Below, piece by piece: positions 7,923 through 15,373 of a DNA stretch of 27,145 bases. Source of the DNA: a virus; IMG/VR virus record IMGVR_UViG_3300035670_001068, positions 1-27,145 of that record; one strand, given 5' to 3'. Both the position numbers and the translations under genes were made by a program. The notes under the pieces were generated by a model that had not been told where the DNA came from, ran no database searches, and saw only the letters and a list, made by a program, of their open reading frames with translations. Position 1 is the first letter of the stretch; every line of letters starts with the position of its first letter.

Positions 7923-7941
7923 CAACCAAAACACACGGCAG

Positions 7942-7975
7942 TTGGGGTCGGTTGCCTTCGGGTGACCGGCCCCAA
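7942..7975 (+). terminator. 15-bp UUCG-tetraloop terminator
   Basis: Bases 7942-7956 pair with 7961-7975 over 15 consecutive pairs (three of them G-U) around a TTCG loop closed by C-G, one of the most stable RNA hairpins. It ends the capsid operon. Only a weak TGTCT follows instead of a T-run. The next promoter's TATGAT begins five bases after the stem. Confidence 0.85.
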
Positions 7976-7979
7976 TGTC

Positions 7980-7992
7980 TATGATGGGGCAC
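7980..7992 (+). promoter_or_regulatory. Leaderless promoter of the tail operon
   Basis: TATGAT (7980-7985) is followed by 7 bases (GGGGCAC) and ATG 7993, so the predicted transcript begins at the start codon. No Shine-Dalgarno sequence and no clear -35 is present. The location right after a terminator supports it as a real promoter for the adaptor/tail genes. Confidence 0.65.
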
Positions 7993-8448
7993 ATGATGCG
8001 CGCAGCAGACCTGATGGGAAACGTCGACGGTGGATCGAACATGGCCGAAGTGTCGTTCGACGTCTACGACATCGCCACCCGAATTCAGAAAGGTGACGAA
8101 TCCGGCTGGCGGGGCGACCCGACGGCGTCCCTCATGTTCAACCCGCTCGCAGGACGTTTCGAGGTGTGGATGGTTGACGTCATGGGCAACCCCTACGTCG
8201 CCTGCTCTCACCACCGCTGCGACCACACCCTCATCACCAAACTGATCGAAGGTGACTGGCAGAAGGGCAAAGCCCTGCACGAAGACCTGATGAAGAAGAA
8301 CAAGGCCATCCGCGACGCCCACGAGACGGCCGAGAAAGAGAAGCGCCAGGAACTCGCCGACAAACTCCATTGGGCGCTCATCAAGGATCTTGGGCATCTC
8401 GACGGCGGCAACCGCCGCCAATACTCATTCAACGCGAAAGGCAAGTGA
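7993..8448 (+). CDS. Unknown protein with C-S-H-H-R-C-D-H motif
   Basis: 151 residues if started at ATG 7993, chosen because it lies exactly 7 bases after the TATGAT box; ATG 7996 or 7975 are alternatives (7975 would precede the promoter). Residues 71-78 (CSHHRCDH) are a dense Cys/His cluster that could bind a metal. After it comes LIEGDWQKG and a long Lys/Glu-rich helix (93-128). Similar small proteins occur between capsid and tail genes of actinobacterial phages, with no known function. Its TGA overlaps the next ATG by one base. Confidence 0.75.
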   Translation: MMRAADLMGNVDGGSNMAEVSFDVYDIATRIQKGDESGWRGDPTASLMFNPLAGRFEVWMVDVMGNPYVACSHHRCDHTLITKLIEGDWQKGKALHEDLMKKNKAIRDAHETAEKEKRQELADKLHWALIKDLGHLDGGNRRQYSFNAKGK

Positions 8449-8750
8449 TGGCAACCTACTCAGCCAGCAGCTCAGTCCACAAAACCCTGACCGCCACCGT
8501 GGTCGATACTGTGACCATCACCGGCACCGCTGGGTACATCACCGTCATCAACCGTGGCGCCGGAACCCCAGCCCCGATCTACTTCACCGTTGGCGACAAC
8601 CCGCCCGCCCCGACCGCCGAGGGAAACGACACCTTCGTCGTTCTCAACCTTGACAAGACGGTCGTCAAGTTCGACGGCACCAACACCAAAGTTTCGCTCA
8701 TTTCGGCCGAGGCTGTCGCCTACAGCGTGATCGCAACGTCAGGGATCTGA
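8448..8750 (+). CDS. Small beta-rich virion protein, copy 1 of a tandem pair
   Basis: 100 residues starting at the ATG that shares a base with the preceding TGA (TGATG); a longer frame from 8370 overlaps coding sequence and is rejected. Almost all beta-strand (VVDTVTITGTAGYITVINRGAGT, then IYFTVGDN), with GNDTFVV and a C-terminal VSLISAEAVAYSVI. It matches the next gene in order and spacing of motifs, so both are probably surface or decoration proteins derived by duplication. Confidence 0.7.
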   Translation: MATYSASSSVHKTLTATVVDTVTITGTAGYITVINRGAGTPAPIYFTVGDNPPAPTAEGNDTFVVLNLDKTVVKFDGTNTKVSLISAEAVAYSVIATSGI

Positions 8751-8751
8751 C

Positions 8752-9051
8752 ATGGCTAACTACACCGTCAACATCGGCAAGCATGCCACCCTGACCCCGA
8801 CGACGGTGGACAGCATCACGTTCAACAACCCGGCCTCGTTCATCCTGCTTACGAACCGCACCACCTCGGGCGCGTCGATCTACTTCACGTTCGGCGACCC
8901 AACCAAGGGTGTCACCGATCCGACTGTTGCCGGAGACGACACCTACCACCTGGGCATCGGCCAGACGATCAGCCTCCCTGGTGACGGCACCGCCCCGCTC
9001 GTCAAACTCATCTCCAGCCAGGCTCAGGCGTACAGCGTGCAGGTGATCTGA
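8752..9051 (+). CDS. Small beta-rich virion protein, copy 2 of a tandem pair
   Basis: 99 residues, one base after copy 1 (TGA-C-ATGG). Aligns with copy 1 by eye: TTVDSITF to VVDTVTIT, SIYFTFGDP to PIYFTVGDN, VAGDDTYHL to AEGNDTFVV and VKLISSQAQAYSV to VSLISAEAVAYSV. No enzyme motif. Probably a structural surface protein of head or neck. It overlaps the adaptor start by one base (TGATGG). Confidence 0.7.
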   Translation: MANYTVNIGKHATLTPTTVDSITFNNPASFILLTNRTTSGASIYFTFGDPTKGVTDPTVAGDDTYHLGIGQTISLPGDGTAPLVKLISSQAQAYSVQVI

Positions 9052-9671
9052 TGGACCGCTCCGAACTCCGCACAGCTATCAAGGACCGGCTCGCCATCCC
9101 TTCTACCGGCGACGGCCTCATCACCGACTCGTTTGTCAACACGTCCATCAACGACGCCCTGGCTCGCGTCAGCGCCGAGCGCGACTGGTGGTGGCTGGCA
9201 TCGACCGCCTCGCTGAACTTCGACAGCACCTACGGCCAAGCCCAGTTGCCGTCCGACTTCATGCGCGCCAACCAGCTCGTCATCAACTCGGCGCCGGTCC
9301 AGCAAATCCCGTTTGAGGACTACATCAATCCGCTGTCCGATGACACCAACTACGGATGGGTGATCTACGGCAACTACGTCAAGATCAACCCGATCCCCTC
9401 GACCACCACGCCCGGCACCTTCTACTACTTCCGCTCCGAACCAGCCCTCTCCAGCGACGCCTCCAGCCCCCTGATGCCGGTCGCCTACCACTACGTCGTC
9501 GTCGCCTACGGCTCGTATCTGTGCGCTGCCCGACGCCAGGACGAATCTCGAGCCAGCCTCTACCTGCAAGAGTACGGCAACTGGCTTCGCACCCTGAACG
9601 ACGACAACCGGGCCAGCATCAAGAAGCGCATCAAGTTCGATCGCCTCTCCGACTACGCCTCCTGGGAGTGA
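9051..9671 (+). CDS. Head-tail adaptor (gp4 / tail tubular A-like)
   Basis: 206 residues. The N-terminal helices (ELRTAIKDRLAIPSTGDGLITDSFVNTSINDALARVSAERDWWW) followed by beta strands with LPSDFMRANQLVI and YVKINPIPS, and a C-terminal helical part (YVVVAYGSYLCAARRQDESRASLYLQEYGNWL), match the family of short-tailed phage adaptor/tail-tubular A proteins that sit between portal and nozzle. Location just before the nozzle candidate fits. The sequence is too short to be a tail tube and no tape measure follows. Confidence 0.78.
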   Translation: MDRSELRTAIKDRLAIPSTGDGLITDSFVNTSINDALARVSAERDWWWLASTASLNFDSTYGQAQLPSDFMRANQLVINSAPVQQIPFEDYINPLSDDTNYGWVIYGNYVKINPIPSTTTPGTFYYFRSEPALSSDASSPLMPVAYHYVVVAYGSYLCAARRQDESRASLYLQEYGNWLRTLNDDNRASIKKRIKFDRLSDYASWE

Positions 9672-9672
9672 C

Positions 9673-11307
9673 ATGGGATCGTTTGCGATCACCTATGACG
9701 ATTTCACCGGCGGCCATTACATGGGGGACCGCTCAACTGGCTTGCCCTCTAATAGCTGGAAGGGAACAAACGCGCTTCTTAGCCCACGTGGCGACCTAGT
9801 ACCGTCTGGCGCGAAGCAAATTGCGACAGTCACCCCGCCAGCAATTACACCCGGCCACCCATGGGAATCAGCAGAAATTTTCTCTGCATTCATTCTTGAC
9901 GTCACCGACTCCGTATTTTTCGTCAGTTACTTTGATACCACCGGCCCCACCTACTATTACAACTCCCGAATAATCAAAGTTTCAGCAGACGCCCCAAACT
10001 ACCCAACGACCATCTACACACTTACTGGCGAATTGGCTGGGAAAGTGTCATGGGACAACTTCAGGACAGGCGCCGCAGTCGACCATCGATTTACATACAT
10101 CGACTGGGCTACCTACAACGTACGCGAGTTCAACTGGTGGACCGGCACCGATAGCCTGCTTGTCTCCAACCCATTCGGTACTCGAGACGTGCGCGACCTC
10201 TACAAAGTCGGTTCGCGCCTTGTCACAACATCTGAACGAACGCTGTATTACTCGGCCGCATTGAACGCGGCATCCTGGTCGCCATCGACTGACTATTACG
10301 AGTTTCCTGACACAATCGTCAATGTTTACCCAAGAACAAATGACTTTTTGGTAGCCACAGTCTCAGGTCTTTATTCAGTCACGGGTGTTCTTGGCGAAAA
10401 CGTCACCATCCAAACCCTTATCCCAGACTCCAACATTCACGCCGGATTCGCTCGAGGGTGCATCGATAACCGAACCGTCTTCATACCCGACGAAGGTTTT
10501 TCCGTGCCAGGCTACCCCGACGGGGCAATTTACGCCCTGAACGGCGCCTCCGTCATGCCCATTGCGACACTTGACCAATCAGACATCACGCCCACATTGG
10601 TCCCCCAACGCCGATCTGCTGAACACATTAGCCTTGGCATTTCCTCGGGCAACCAACTTTCATGCTGGTCTCGCTCGGGCGTCGCTTGGTTCCAGAACAA
10701 AAATGGCAGCTGGGCGCGCTTTGTTCCAAGCGGATTTACTGCGCCGACCTACCTGACGGGTTTTTCACGACAGCAAATTATTGCAACACCGATTGCTGTT
10801 CGAGGCAAGCGATACCCCGTCAACGAATACTCAATGGTTGGCGTGCTAGATAATTCATTCAATTTCTACGCCATCAGATACATCAACAACCATCTGTGGC
10901 CCAACTCAAACGATTTCTCTTGGGACTTCTCAACCAGCGTCGCATCAACACCGGCTTCAGCGACGGTCGACCTTTCCGAGTATTGGCACAGCAAACCCCT
11001 GGTTGTCCGTGAGGTTATTGTCGAAGTTGGTTTTGATACAGCGGCAAGCCTCAACCTGACTGGCGACGCCGTTATTCAGCCATTTATCAAACCGACTGGC
11101 ATTATTGACAAGGGGCCAAATGAGACGGGCGCGTTTGTATCGTCAACGCAAACCATAACTGTTGCTCTATCTAGCATTAGCAGCGACAACAGTACCGCCA
11201 TTTACAGATTCAAAATCAATGACGCTGGCCGCAGCTACGGTTTCTACCCCCGCATCACATGGCAGGGCTGTCGCATCCGTCGAGTTATCTGTGTTTGCGA
11301 GGACTGA
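9673..11307 (+). CDS. Tail nozzle / tail tubular B-like protein
   Basis: 544 residues, starting one base after the adaptor. The sequence is a run of beta strands with aromatic and Asp-rich turns (VFFVSYFDTTGPTYYYNSR, TYIDWATYNVREFNWW, ATVSGLYSVTG, YALNGASVMP), consistent with a beta-propeller fold like the T7 gp12 or P22 gp10 nozzle. It would form the distal tail, contacting the adaptor above and fibres below. From about codon 25 codon use shifts to A/T-ending, so it is AT-richer than all flanking genes; this marks a transferred module. Function is by position and fold impression; an alternative is a receptor-binding protein. Confidence 0.62.
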   Translation: MGSFAITYDDFTGGHYMGDRSTGLPSNSWKGTNALLSPRGDLVPSGAKQIATVTPPAITPGHPWESAEIFSAFILDVTDSVFFVSYFDTTGPTYYYNSRIIKVSADAPNYPTTIYTLTGELAGKVSWDNFRTGAAVDHRFTYIDWATYNVREFNWWTGTDSLLVSNPFGTRDVRDLYKVGSRLVTTSERTLYYSAALNAASWSPSTDYYEFPDTIVNVYPRTNDFLVATVSGLYSVTGVLGENVTIQTLIPDSNIHAGFARGCIDNRTVFIPDEGFSVPGYPDGAIYALNGASVMPIATLDQSDITPTLVPQRRSAEHISLGISSGNQLSCWSRSGVAWFQNKNGSWARFVPSGFTAPTYLTGFSRQQIIATPIAVRGKRYPVNEYSMVGVLDNSFNFYAIRYINNHLWPNSNDFSWDFSTSVASTPASATVDLSEYWHSKPLVVREVIVEVGFDTAASLNLTGDAVIQPFIKPTGIIDKGPNETGAFVSSTQTITVALSSISSDNSTAIYRFKINDAGRSYGFYPRITWQGCRIRRVICVCED

Positions 11308-11609
11308 TGCCGTTCAATTACTCGTTTCGGTCGTTTGATCTTCAGTCAATAACTGACGTAGACAAAGACCTGTTGGAAGCTCGCGACCTCGGCCTTGAAA
11401 ACTGGCTTTACAGCGCCGTGCCGACTGGCGGCATAATCCGCTGGCACGGCACATCAATACCCATTCCATCGGGCTGGCTACGCACAAACGGCGCATCCGT
11501 CAGCCGCGCGACCTACCCCGGCCTATTCGACGTCATTGGGTACACTTACGGTGGCTCCGGCGCCAATTTCACCCTGCCTACAGTTACAGACCACATCATT
11601 AGGTACTAA
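11307..11609 (+). CDS. Short tail collar domain protein
   Basis: 100 residues starting at the ATG that shares a base with the preceding TGA; a frame from 11259 extends inside the nozzle gene and is rejected. Residues about 38-97 match a phage tail-collar domain: VPTGGIIRWHGTSIPIPSGWLRTNGASVSRATYP, then LFDVIGYTYGGSGANFTLPTV. Such domains cap or connect short fibres. The N-terminal 35 residues (PFNYSFRSFDLQSITDVDKDLLEARDLG) probably attach to the nozzle. It stops early, unlike full-length collar proteins, so the second half may be lost or supplied by the next fibre gene. Confidence 0.75.
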   Translation: MPFNYSFRSFDLQSITDVDKDLLEARDLGLENWLYSAVPTGGIIRWHGTSIPIPSGWLRTNGASVSRATYPGLFDVIGYTYGGSGANFTLPTVTDHIIRY

Positions 11610-11621
11610 AGGAGGCACGAC

Positions 11622-13532
11622 ATGACGATCCCCCCGTCCTTAGCGCAGCCTTCCGTATCCCAGGCGCCGTTCGAGGAAACCGACCCGAACGCAATCAACA
11701 AGACCATTCTGGACGCCAAAGGCGATCTGGTTGTTGCCTCGGCTGCCGACACCCCCGCCAAGCTCGCCGTCGGCACCGACGGCCAGGTGCTCGTCGCTGA
11801 CTCCACCGCCCCACTCGGCGTCAAATGGACCCTTGACCCCACCACCACCGTGGTTGACGCCAAAGGTGACTTGCTCGCCGGAACCGGCCCCGACACCCTG
11901 ACCCGACTCCCAGTCGGCACCAACGGACAAGTTCTGGTCGCCAACTCGGCCACCGCCACCGGCCTCGAGTGGTCGTCCGAAACCGACCCGAACTCAATCA
12001 ACAAGTCGATCATCGACGCCAAGGGCGACCTCGTCGTTGGAACCGCCAACGACACTCCGGCCCGGCTCGGCGTCGGAACCGACGGCCAAGTTCTGACCGC
12101 CGACGCCCTGTCGACCGAAGGCGTCAAGTGGGCCACCATCAACGTCACGCTCGGCACCGAAACGACCGGCGACTACGTCCAATCCGTCTCGGGTGGCACC
12201 GGGGTCACCGTCACCGGCGGTACGGGCGAAGGATCGACCCCCAGCGTCGCTATCGGCCAGGACGTAGGCACAGGGTCATCCGTCGCGTTTGCGGGCCTCA
12301 ACGTCGATTCTGGCACCCTCTACGTCGACGCCACCAACAACCGGGTTGGCATCAACGACACCACCCCGGCCTACAGCCTGGACGTCACCGGCGACGGCCA
12401 CTTCACCACCGACCTGACCGTCGACGGAACCCTGTACGCCAACCACATCCACGGCGAAATCGCCGGGCCGGTCTACATCCACGTCAAGAACACCTCCGGC
12501 TCCACGATCCCGAACGGCACCCCCGTCTACATCACCGGCACCGTCGGCTCCACCCAAGTTGCCGAAGTCGCCCCAGCCGACGCCTCCCTCGCCGCCAAGA
12601 TGCCCGCCATCGGCCTCACCGACGGAGCCATCGCCCACAACGACAACGGCCACGTCGTCATCCTCGGCCCCCTCGACGGGCAGAACACCGGCACCGGCTG
12701 GGTGCTCGGCGACCACGTCTACGTCGCAGCAGGTGGAGGAACCACCCCCACCAAACCGACCGGCGCCACCGACATCGTCCAATGCATGGGCCACGTCGGG
12801 CGACTCAACGCCCTGACCGGCGAAATCGTCGTCAACGCTGGAAGCATTGCCACCGCCCCCAACACGATCAGCATTCCCGGCAACATCACGACCAGCGCAG
12901 GCCAGTTCAACGGGTCCGGCGCCGGACTGACCAACCTGCCCGCTGGAAGCCTGACCGGCACCATCTCGAGCACCAACATCGGCAACGACAGCATCGCCCT
13001 CGGCACCAAGACCACCGGCGACTATGTTCAGACGGTCAGCGGCGGTACGGGTGTCACGGTCACGGGAGGAACCGGCGAAGGCTCCACCCCGACCATCGCC
13101 ATCGGACAGGCCGTCGCAACAACCAGCAGCCCGACGTTCGCCGAAATCACCACCACCAGCACCGCTTTCCTGGCAGCTGCCACCATCACCAACGCCCTGT
13201 CAGCCAACAGCATTTCGGCCACCACCTCCATCTCGGCGTCAACATTGACCGTTGACAGCATCGAGATTGACACCACCGGCGCAACAAGCAACCAGGTGCT
13301 CCAATACAACGGCACCAAGTTCGCCCCCGCCACCCCGGCCGCCAGCTCCAGCGTCACCGTCTCCGACACCGCCCCCGCCAGCCCGTCGAACGGCGACCTG
13401 TGGTTCGACTCTACGTCGGCCGCCACCTACATCCGGTACGACAGCACCTGGGTGGAAATCGGTGGGGCCACCGTCGCCGGAAGCACCGCCGCTGATCCCA
13501 TCCCAACCTCATTCCTACTCATGGGAGCATGA
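11622..13532 (+). CDS. Long repeat-containing tail fibre
   Basis: 636 residues, preceded by the consensus ribosome site AAAGGAGG (11608-11615) overlapping the previous stop. The N-terminal part has three imperfect repeats of about 40-50 residues (31-69, 79-117, 132-170) of the form DAKGDL...VGTxGQVLxA...GxxW. A DYVQxVSGGTGVTVTGGTG unit occurs twice (about 184-213 and 467-496). Between them lie SLDVTGDGHFTTDL fibre strands and a soluble domain (about 285-400) with NGTPVYITGTVGSTQV and NDNGHVVILGPL. These are found in fibres of many environmental phages. It would be the trimeric shaft binding the host. The Thr/Gly/Ser-rich C-terminus ends with SNGDLWFDSTSAATYIRYD, a common terminal fibre motif. 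Confidence 0.85.
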   Translation: MTIPPSLAQPSVSQAPFEETDPNAINKTILDAKGDLVVASAADTPAKLAVGTDGQVLVADSTAPLGVKWTLDPTTTVVDAKGDLLAGTGPDTLTRLPVGTNGQVLVANSATATGLEWSSETDPNSINKSIIDAKGDLVVGTANDTPARLGVGTDGQVLTADALSTEGVKWATINVTLGTETTGDYVQSVSGGTGVTVTGGTGEGSTPSVAIGQDVGTGSSVAFAGLNVDSGTLYVDATNNRVGINDTTPAYSLDVTGDGHFTTDLTVDGTLYANHIHGEIAGPVYIHVKNTSGSTIPNGTPVYITGTVGSTQVAEVAPADASLAAKMPAIGLTDGAIAHNDNGHVVILGPLDGQNTGTGWVLGDHVYVAAGGGTTPTKPTGATDIVQCMGHVGRLNALTGEIVVNAGSIATAPNTISIPGNITTSAGQFNGSGAGLTNLPAGSLTGTISSTNIGNDSIALGTKTTGDYVQTVSGGTGVTVTGGTGEGSTPTIAIGQAVATTSSPTFAEITTTSTAFLAAATITNALSANSISATTSISASTLTVDSIEIDTTGATSNQVLQYNGTKFAPATPAASSSVTVSDTAPASPSNGDLWFDSTSAATYIRYDSTWVEIGGATVAGSTAADPIPTSFLLMGA

Positions 13533-13535
13533 CAT

Positions 13536-13865
13536 ATGGCAACCGTCTACAAAGTTCTCGGCCAGGTCGAGCCGTCAGCCACAACCGACACAACGCTTTA
13601 CACAGTGCCGTCAGCAACCGAGGCTGTGTGTTCGACACTTTCGGTGTGCAACAAGGCTGCAACATCCGGCACCTTTCGTGTGCGGATCAAGATCAACAAC
13701 GCCGCAGATGACGACAAGCAGTTTGTGTGTTATGACGCCCCTATTGCCGCCAAAGACACGCTGTTGCTGACATTCGGAGCTACTCTCGGAGCGGGCGATG
13801 TAGTCCGAGTGTACGCATCGTCGGCCGATCAGACATTCCAGTTGTTTGGATCAGAACTGACCTGA
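13536..13865 (+). CDS. Small tail-associated virion protein
   Basis: 109-residue, beta-rich protein (MATVYKVLGQVEPSATTDTT, then VCNKAATSGTFRVRIK, FGATLGAGDVVRVYASS) of a type common beside fibre genes in environmental phages, with a fixed pattern of TLYTVPS...DTLLLTFGATL. Two Cys lie near the centre. It starts four bases after the fibre stop; an overlapping ATG (13529) in another frame is a shadow. Function unknown, presumably a fibre cap or neck component. Confidence 0.7.
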   Translation: MATVYKVLGQVEPSATTDTTLYTVPSATEAVCSTLSVCNKAATSGTFRVRIKINNAADDDKQFVCYDAPIAAKDTLLLTFGATLGAGDVVRVYASSADQTFQLFGSELT

Positions 13866-13866
13866 T

Positions 13867-14802
13867 ATGGCAATTCAGTCAGTTAGCAATTCAACATTAG
13901 GCAATCCTTCAAAAGGTCGTTCATTCAAGTCGGTGACGCCTTTGCGGGTGCAGTATTTGGTCATCGCTGGTGGTGGTGGCGGTGGAGGAAATGGATTTAG
14001 CGTTGATGGTGGTGCTGGTGGTGGCGGTGCAGGTGGCTACCGTTCATCTGTTGAATCTGAATCATCTGGGGGTGGTTCATCTGCTGAATCAGCGTTAGTT
14101 CTTTCGGCAAATACTTCCTATTTGATAACAGTCGGTGCTGGAGGTTCTGGTGGGCCATCTGGCAACAACAACGGAAGCCCTGGTAGCAATTCAACTTTTT
14201 CAACGATCATCTCAGACGGAGGTGGCCGCGGCGGTTATCAAAACCAGGTCGGCGGTAATGGTGGTTCAGGTGCAGGCGGGGCCGGTGTTTCAAAAGCCGG
14301 TGGGACCGGAACGGCGAATCAAGGATATGCCGGAGGCACTGGGGGGTCTGGTACGGGTTCTGGCGGTGGTGCTGGCGGTGGAGGTGCTGGTTCCGTAGGT
14401 AGTAACGGAGCAACATCAAACGTCGGCGGTAATGGTGGTTCAGGTGTGTCATCTTCGATTACTGGTTCATCTGTCGCTCGGGCAGGAGGCGGTGGCGGCG
14501 GTACTGTAAGTGGTGGTACAGCAGGAACGGGTCAAGCGGGTGGTGGGAACGGTTCTACAACTGGGCCAACCTCAGGAGGTGCTGGGACTGTCAATACTGG
14601 TGGTGGCGGCGGTGGGGCAGGTGATGGTGGTTCTGCTGGTACTGGTGGTGCTGGCGGTTCCGGCGTCGTGATCCTCCGCATCCCTTCCCTCTACACAGCC
14701 ACGTTCTCCGCTGGTGTCACCCAAACATCCTCAACAGTCGGTGGCGACACCGTGTACACAATCACCGCAGCAGGCGCAACAGACACCGTAACCTTCGCAT
14801 AA
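13867..14802 (+). CDS. Glycine-rich tail adhesin
   Basis: 311 residues, one base after the previous TGA. N-terminal adaptor (residues 1-32), then VQYLVIAGGGGGGG and about 230 residues of Gly-rich segments (AGGGGAGG, GAGGSGGP, TGGSGTGSGGGAGGGGAG), ending at GGSGVVILRIP, then a 40-residue beta cap. The YLVxAGGGGGGG...GVVxLR layout is the glycine-rich domain of many phage tails. Poly-Gly runs can stack as type-II helices that recognise receptors, as in the gp38 adhesins of T4-like phages; that role is inference. The Gly body uses GGT far more than GGC, unlike the flanks, so it has moved in as a module. Confidence 0.8.
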   Translation: MAIQSVSNSTLGNPSKGRSFKSVTPLRVQYLVIAGGGGGGGNGFSVDGGAGGGGAGGYRSSVESESSGGGSSAESALVLSANTSYLITVGAGGSGGPSGNNNGSPGSNSTFSTIISDGGGRGGYQNQVGGNGGSGAGGAGVSKAGGTGTANQGYAGGTGGSGTGSGGGAGGGGAGSVGSNGATSNVGGNGGSGVSSSITGSSVARAGGGGGGTVSGGTAGTGQAGGGNGSTTGPTSGGAGTVNTGGGGGGAGDGGSAGTGGAGGSGVVILRIPSLYTATFSAGVTQTSSTVGGDTVYTITAAGATDTVTFA

Positions 14803-14811
14803 GATACAACA
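14800..14811 (+). promoter_or_regulatory. Leaderless -10/start arrangement
   Basis: TAAGAT (14800-14805) overlaps the end of the adhesin gene (TAA 14800-14802 is its stop) and is followed by 6 bases and ATG 14812, without a Shine-Dalgarno sequence. It could start a leaderless transcript for the next gene. It may instead be chance in coding sequence, since the previous gene reads into it. Confidence 0.35.
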
Positions 14812-15189
14812 ATGGCCCACTACGCACTCATCGACAACAATAATGTTGTGACCCAAGTCTTCGTCGGTCGTGACGAGGACGACCTTGCGGAAAGTGTCAC
14901 CGACTGGGAGGTCTACTACGCCCCCGCCGGGTTCACCTGTAAGCGCACCTCGTACAACACCCACGGTGGCGTGCATATCAATGGAGGCACTCCACTTCGC
15001 AAGAATTACGCCGGAATCGGCTACACCTACGACGAGGCTCGAGATGCTTTCATCCCGCCGAAGCCGTATCCCAGTTGGCTGCTGAACGAAGACACCTGCC
15101 TCTGGGAGCCACCCGTCCCGTACCCGACCGGCAACGGGTTCTACACTTGGGACGAAGCAACCCAAACCTGGACCCCGGTCGGAGACTGA
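14812..15189 (+). CDS. Conserved aquatic-phage tail protein
   Basis: 125 residues. Carries the run KNYAGIGYTYDEARDAFIPP, followed by KPYPSWLLNEDTCLWEPPVPYPT and a final YTWDEATQTW, a combination I recognise from small proteins of cyanophages and other marine and freshwater phages, function not known. The beginning (MAHYALIDNNNVVTQVFVGR) also fits that family, whose usual length is about 110-130. It has no ribosome site; see the TAAGAT box 6 bases upstream. It lies inside the fibre cassette, so probably a virion component. Confidence 0.85.
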   Translation: MAHYALIDNNNVVTQVFVGRDEDDLAESVTDWEVYYAPAGFTCKRTSYNTHGGVHINGGTPLRKNYAGIGYTYDEARDAFIPPKPYPSWLLNEDTCLWEPPVPYPTGNGFYTWDEATQTWTPVGD

Positions 15190-15190
15190 C

Positions 15191-15373
15191 ATGGCAATTG
15201 ATTTCCCCAACTCGCCAAGCGTGAACGACACGTTCACCGTCGGCACCCGCACCTGGATATGGGACGGCACTACCTGGGAACTCGTCACCACGATCACCGG
15301 GATCAACCTGGACGGTGGAGTACCATCGTCTAACTACGGCGGTATCAACCCACTAGACGGAGGCACACCGTAA
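15191..15373 (+). CDS. Very small fibre-associated protein
   Basis: 60 residues, one base after the previous TGA, with CGGAG just upstream. MAIDFPNSPSVNDTFTVGTRTW followed by WDGTTWELV is a short beta module common in tail fibres of environmental phages. It usually occurs as an N-terminal piece, so this may be a split or detached fibre domain. The C-terminal NLDGGVPSSNYGGINPLDGGTP is an unstructured tail. Its stop overlaps the next ATG (TAATGG). Confidence 0.72.
   Translation: MAIDFPNSPSVNDTFTVGTRTWIWDGTTWELVTTITGINLDGGVPSSNYGGINPLDGGTP

Noticed and set aside
11969-13255. 428-codon plus-strand frame inside the long fibre
   Set aside because: Composed almost only of Arg, His, Pro and Gln, a shifted-frame reading of the fibre repeats.
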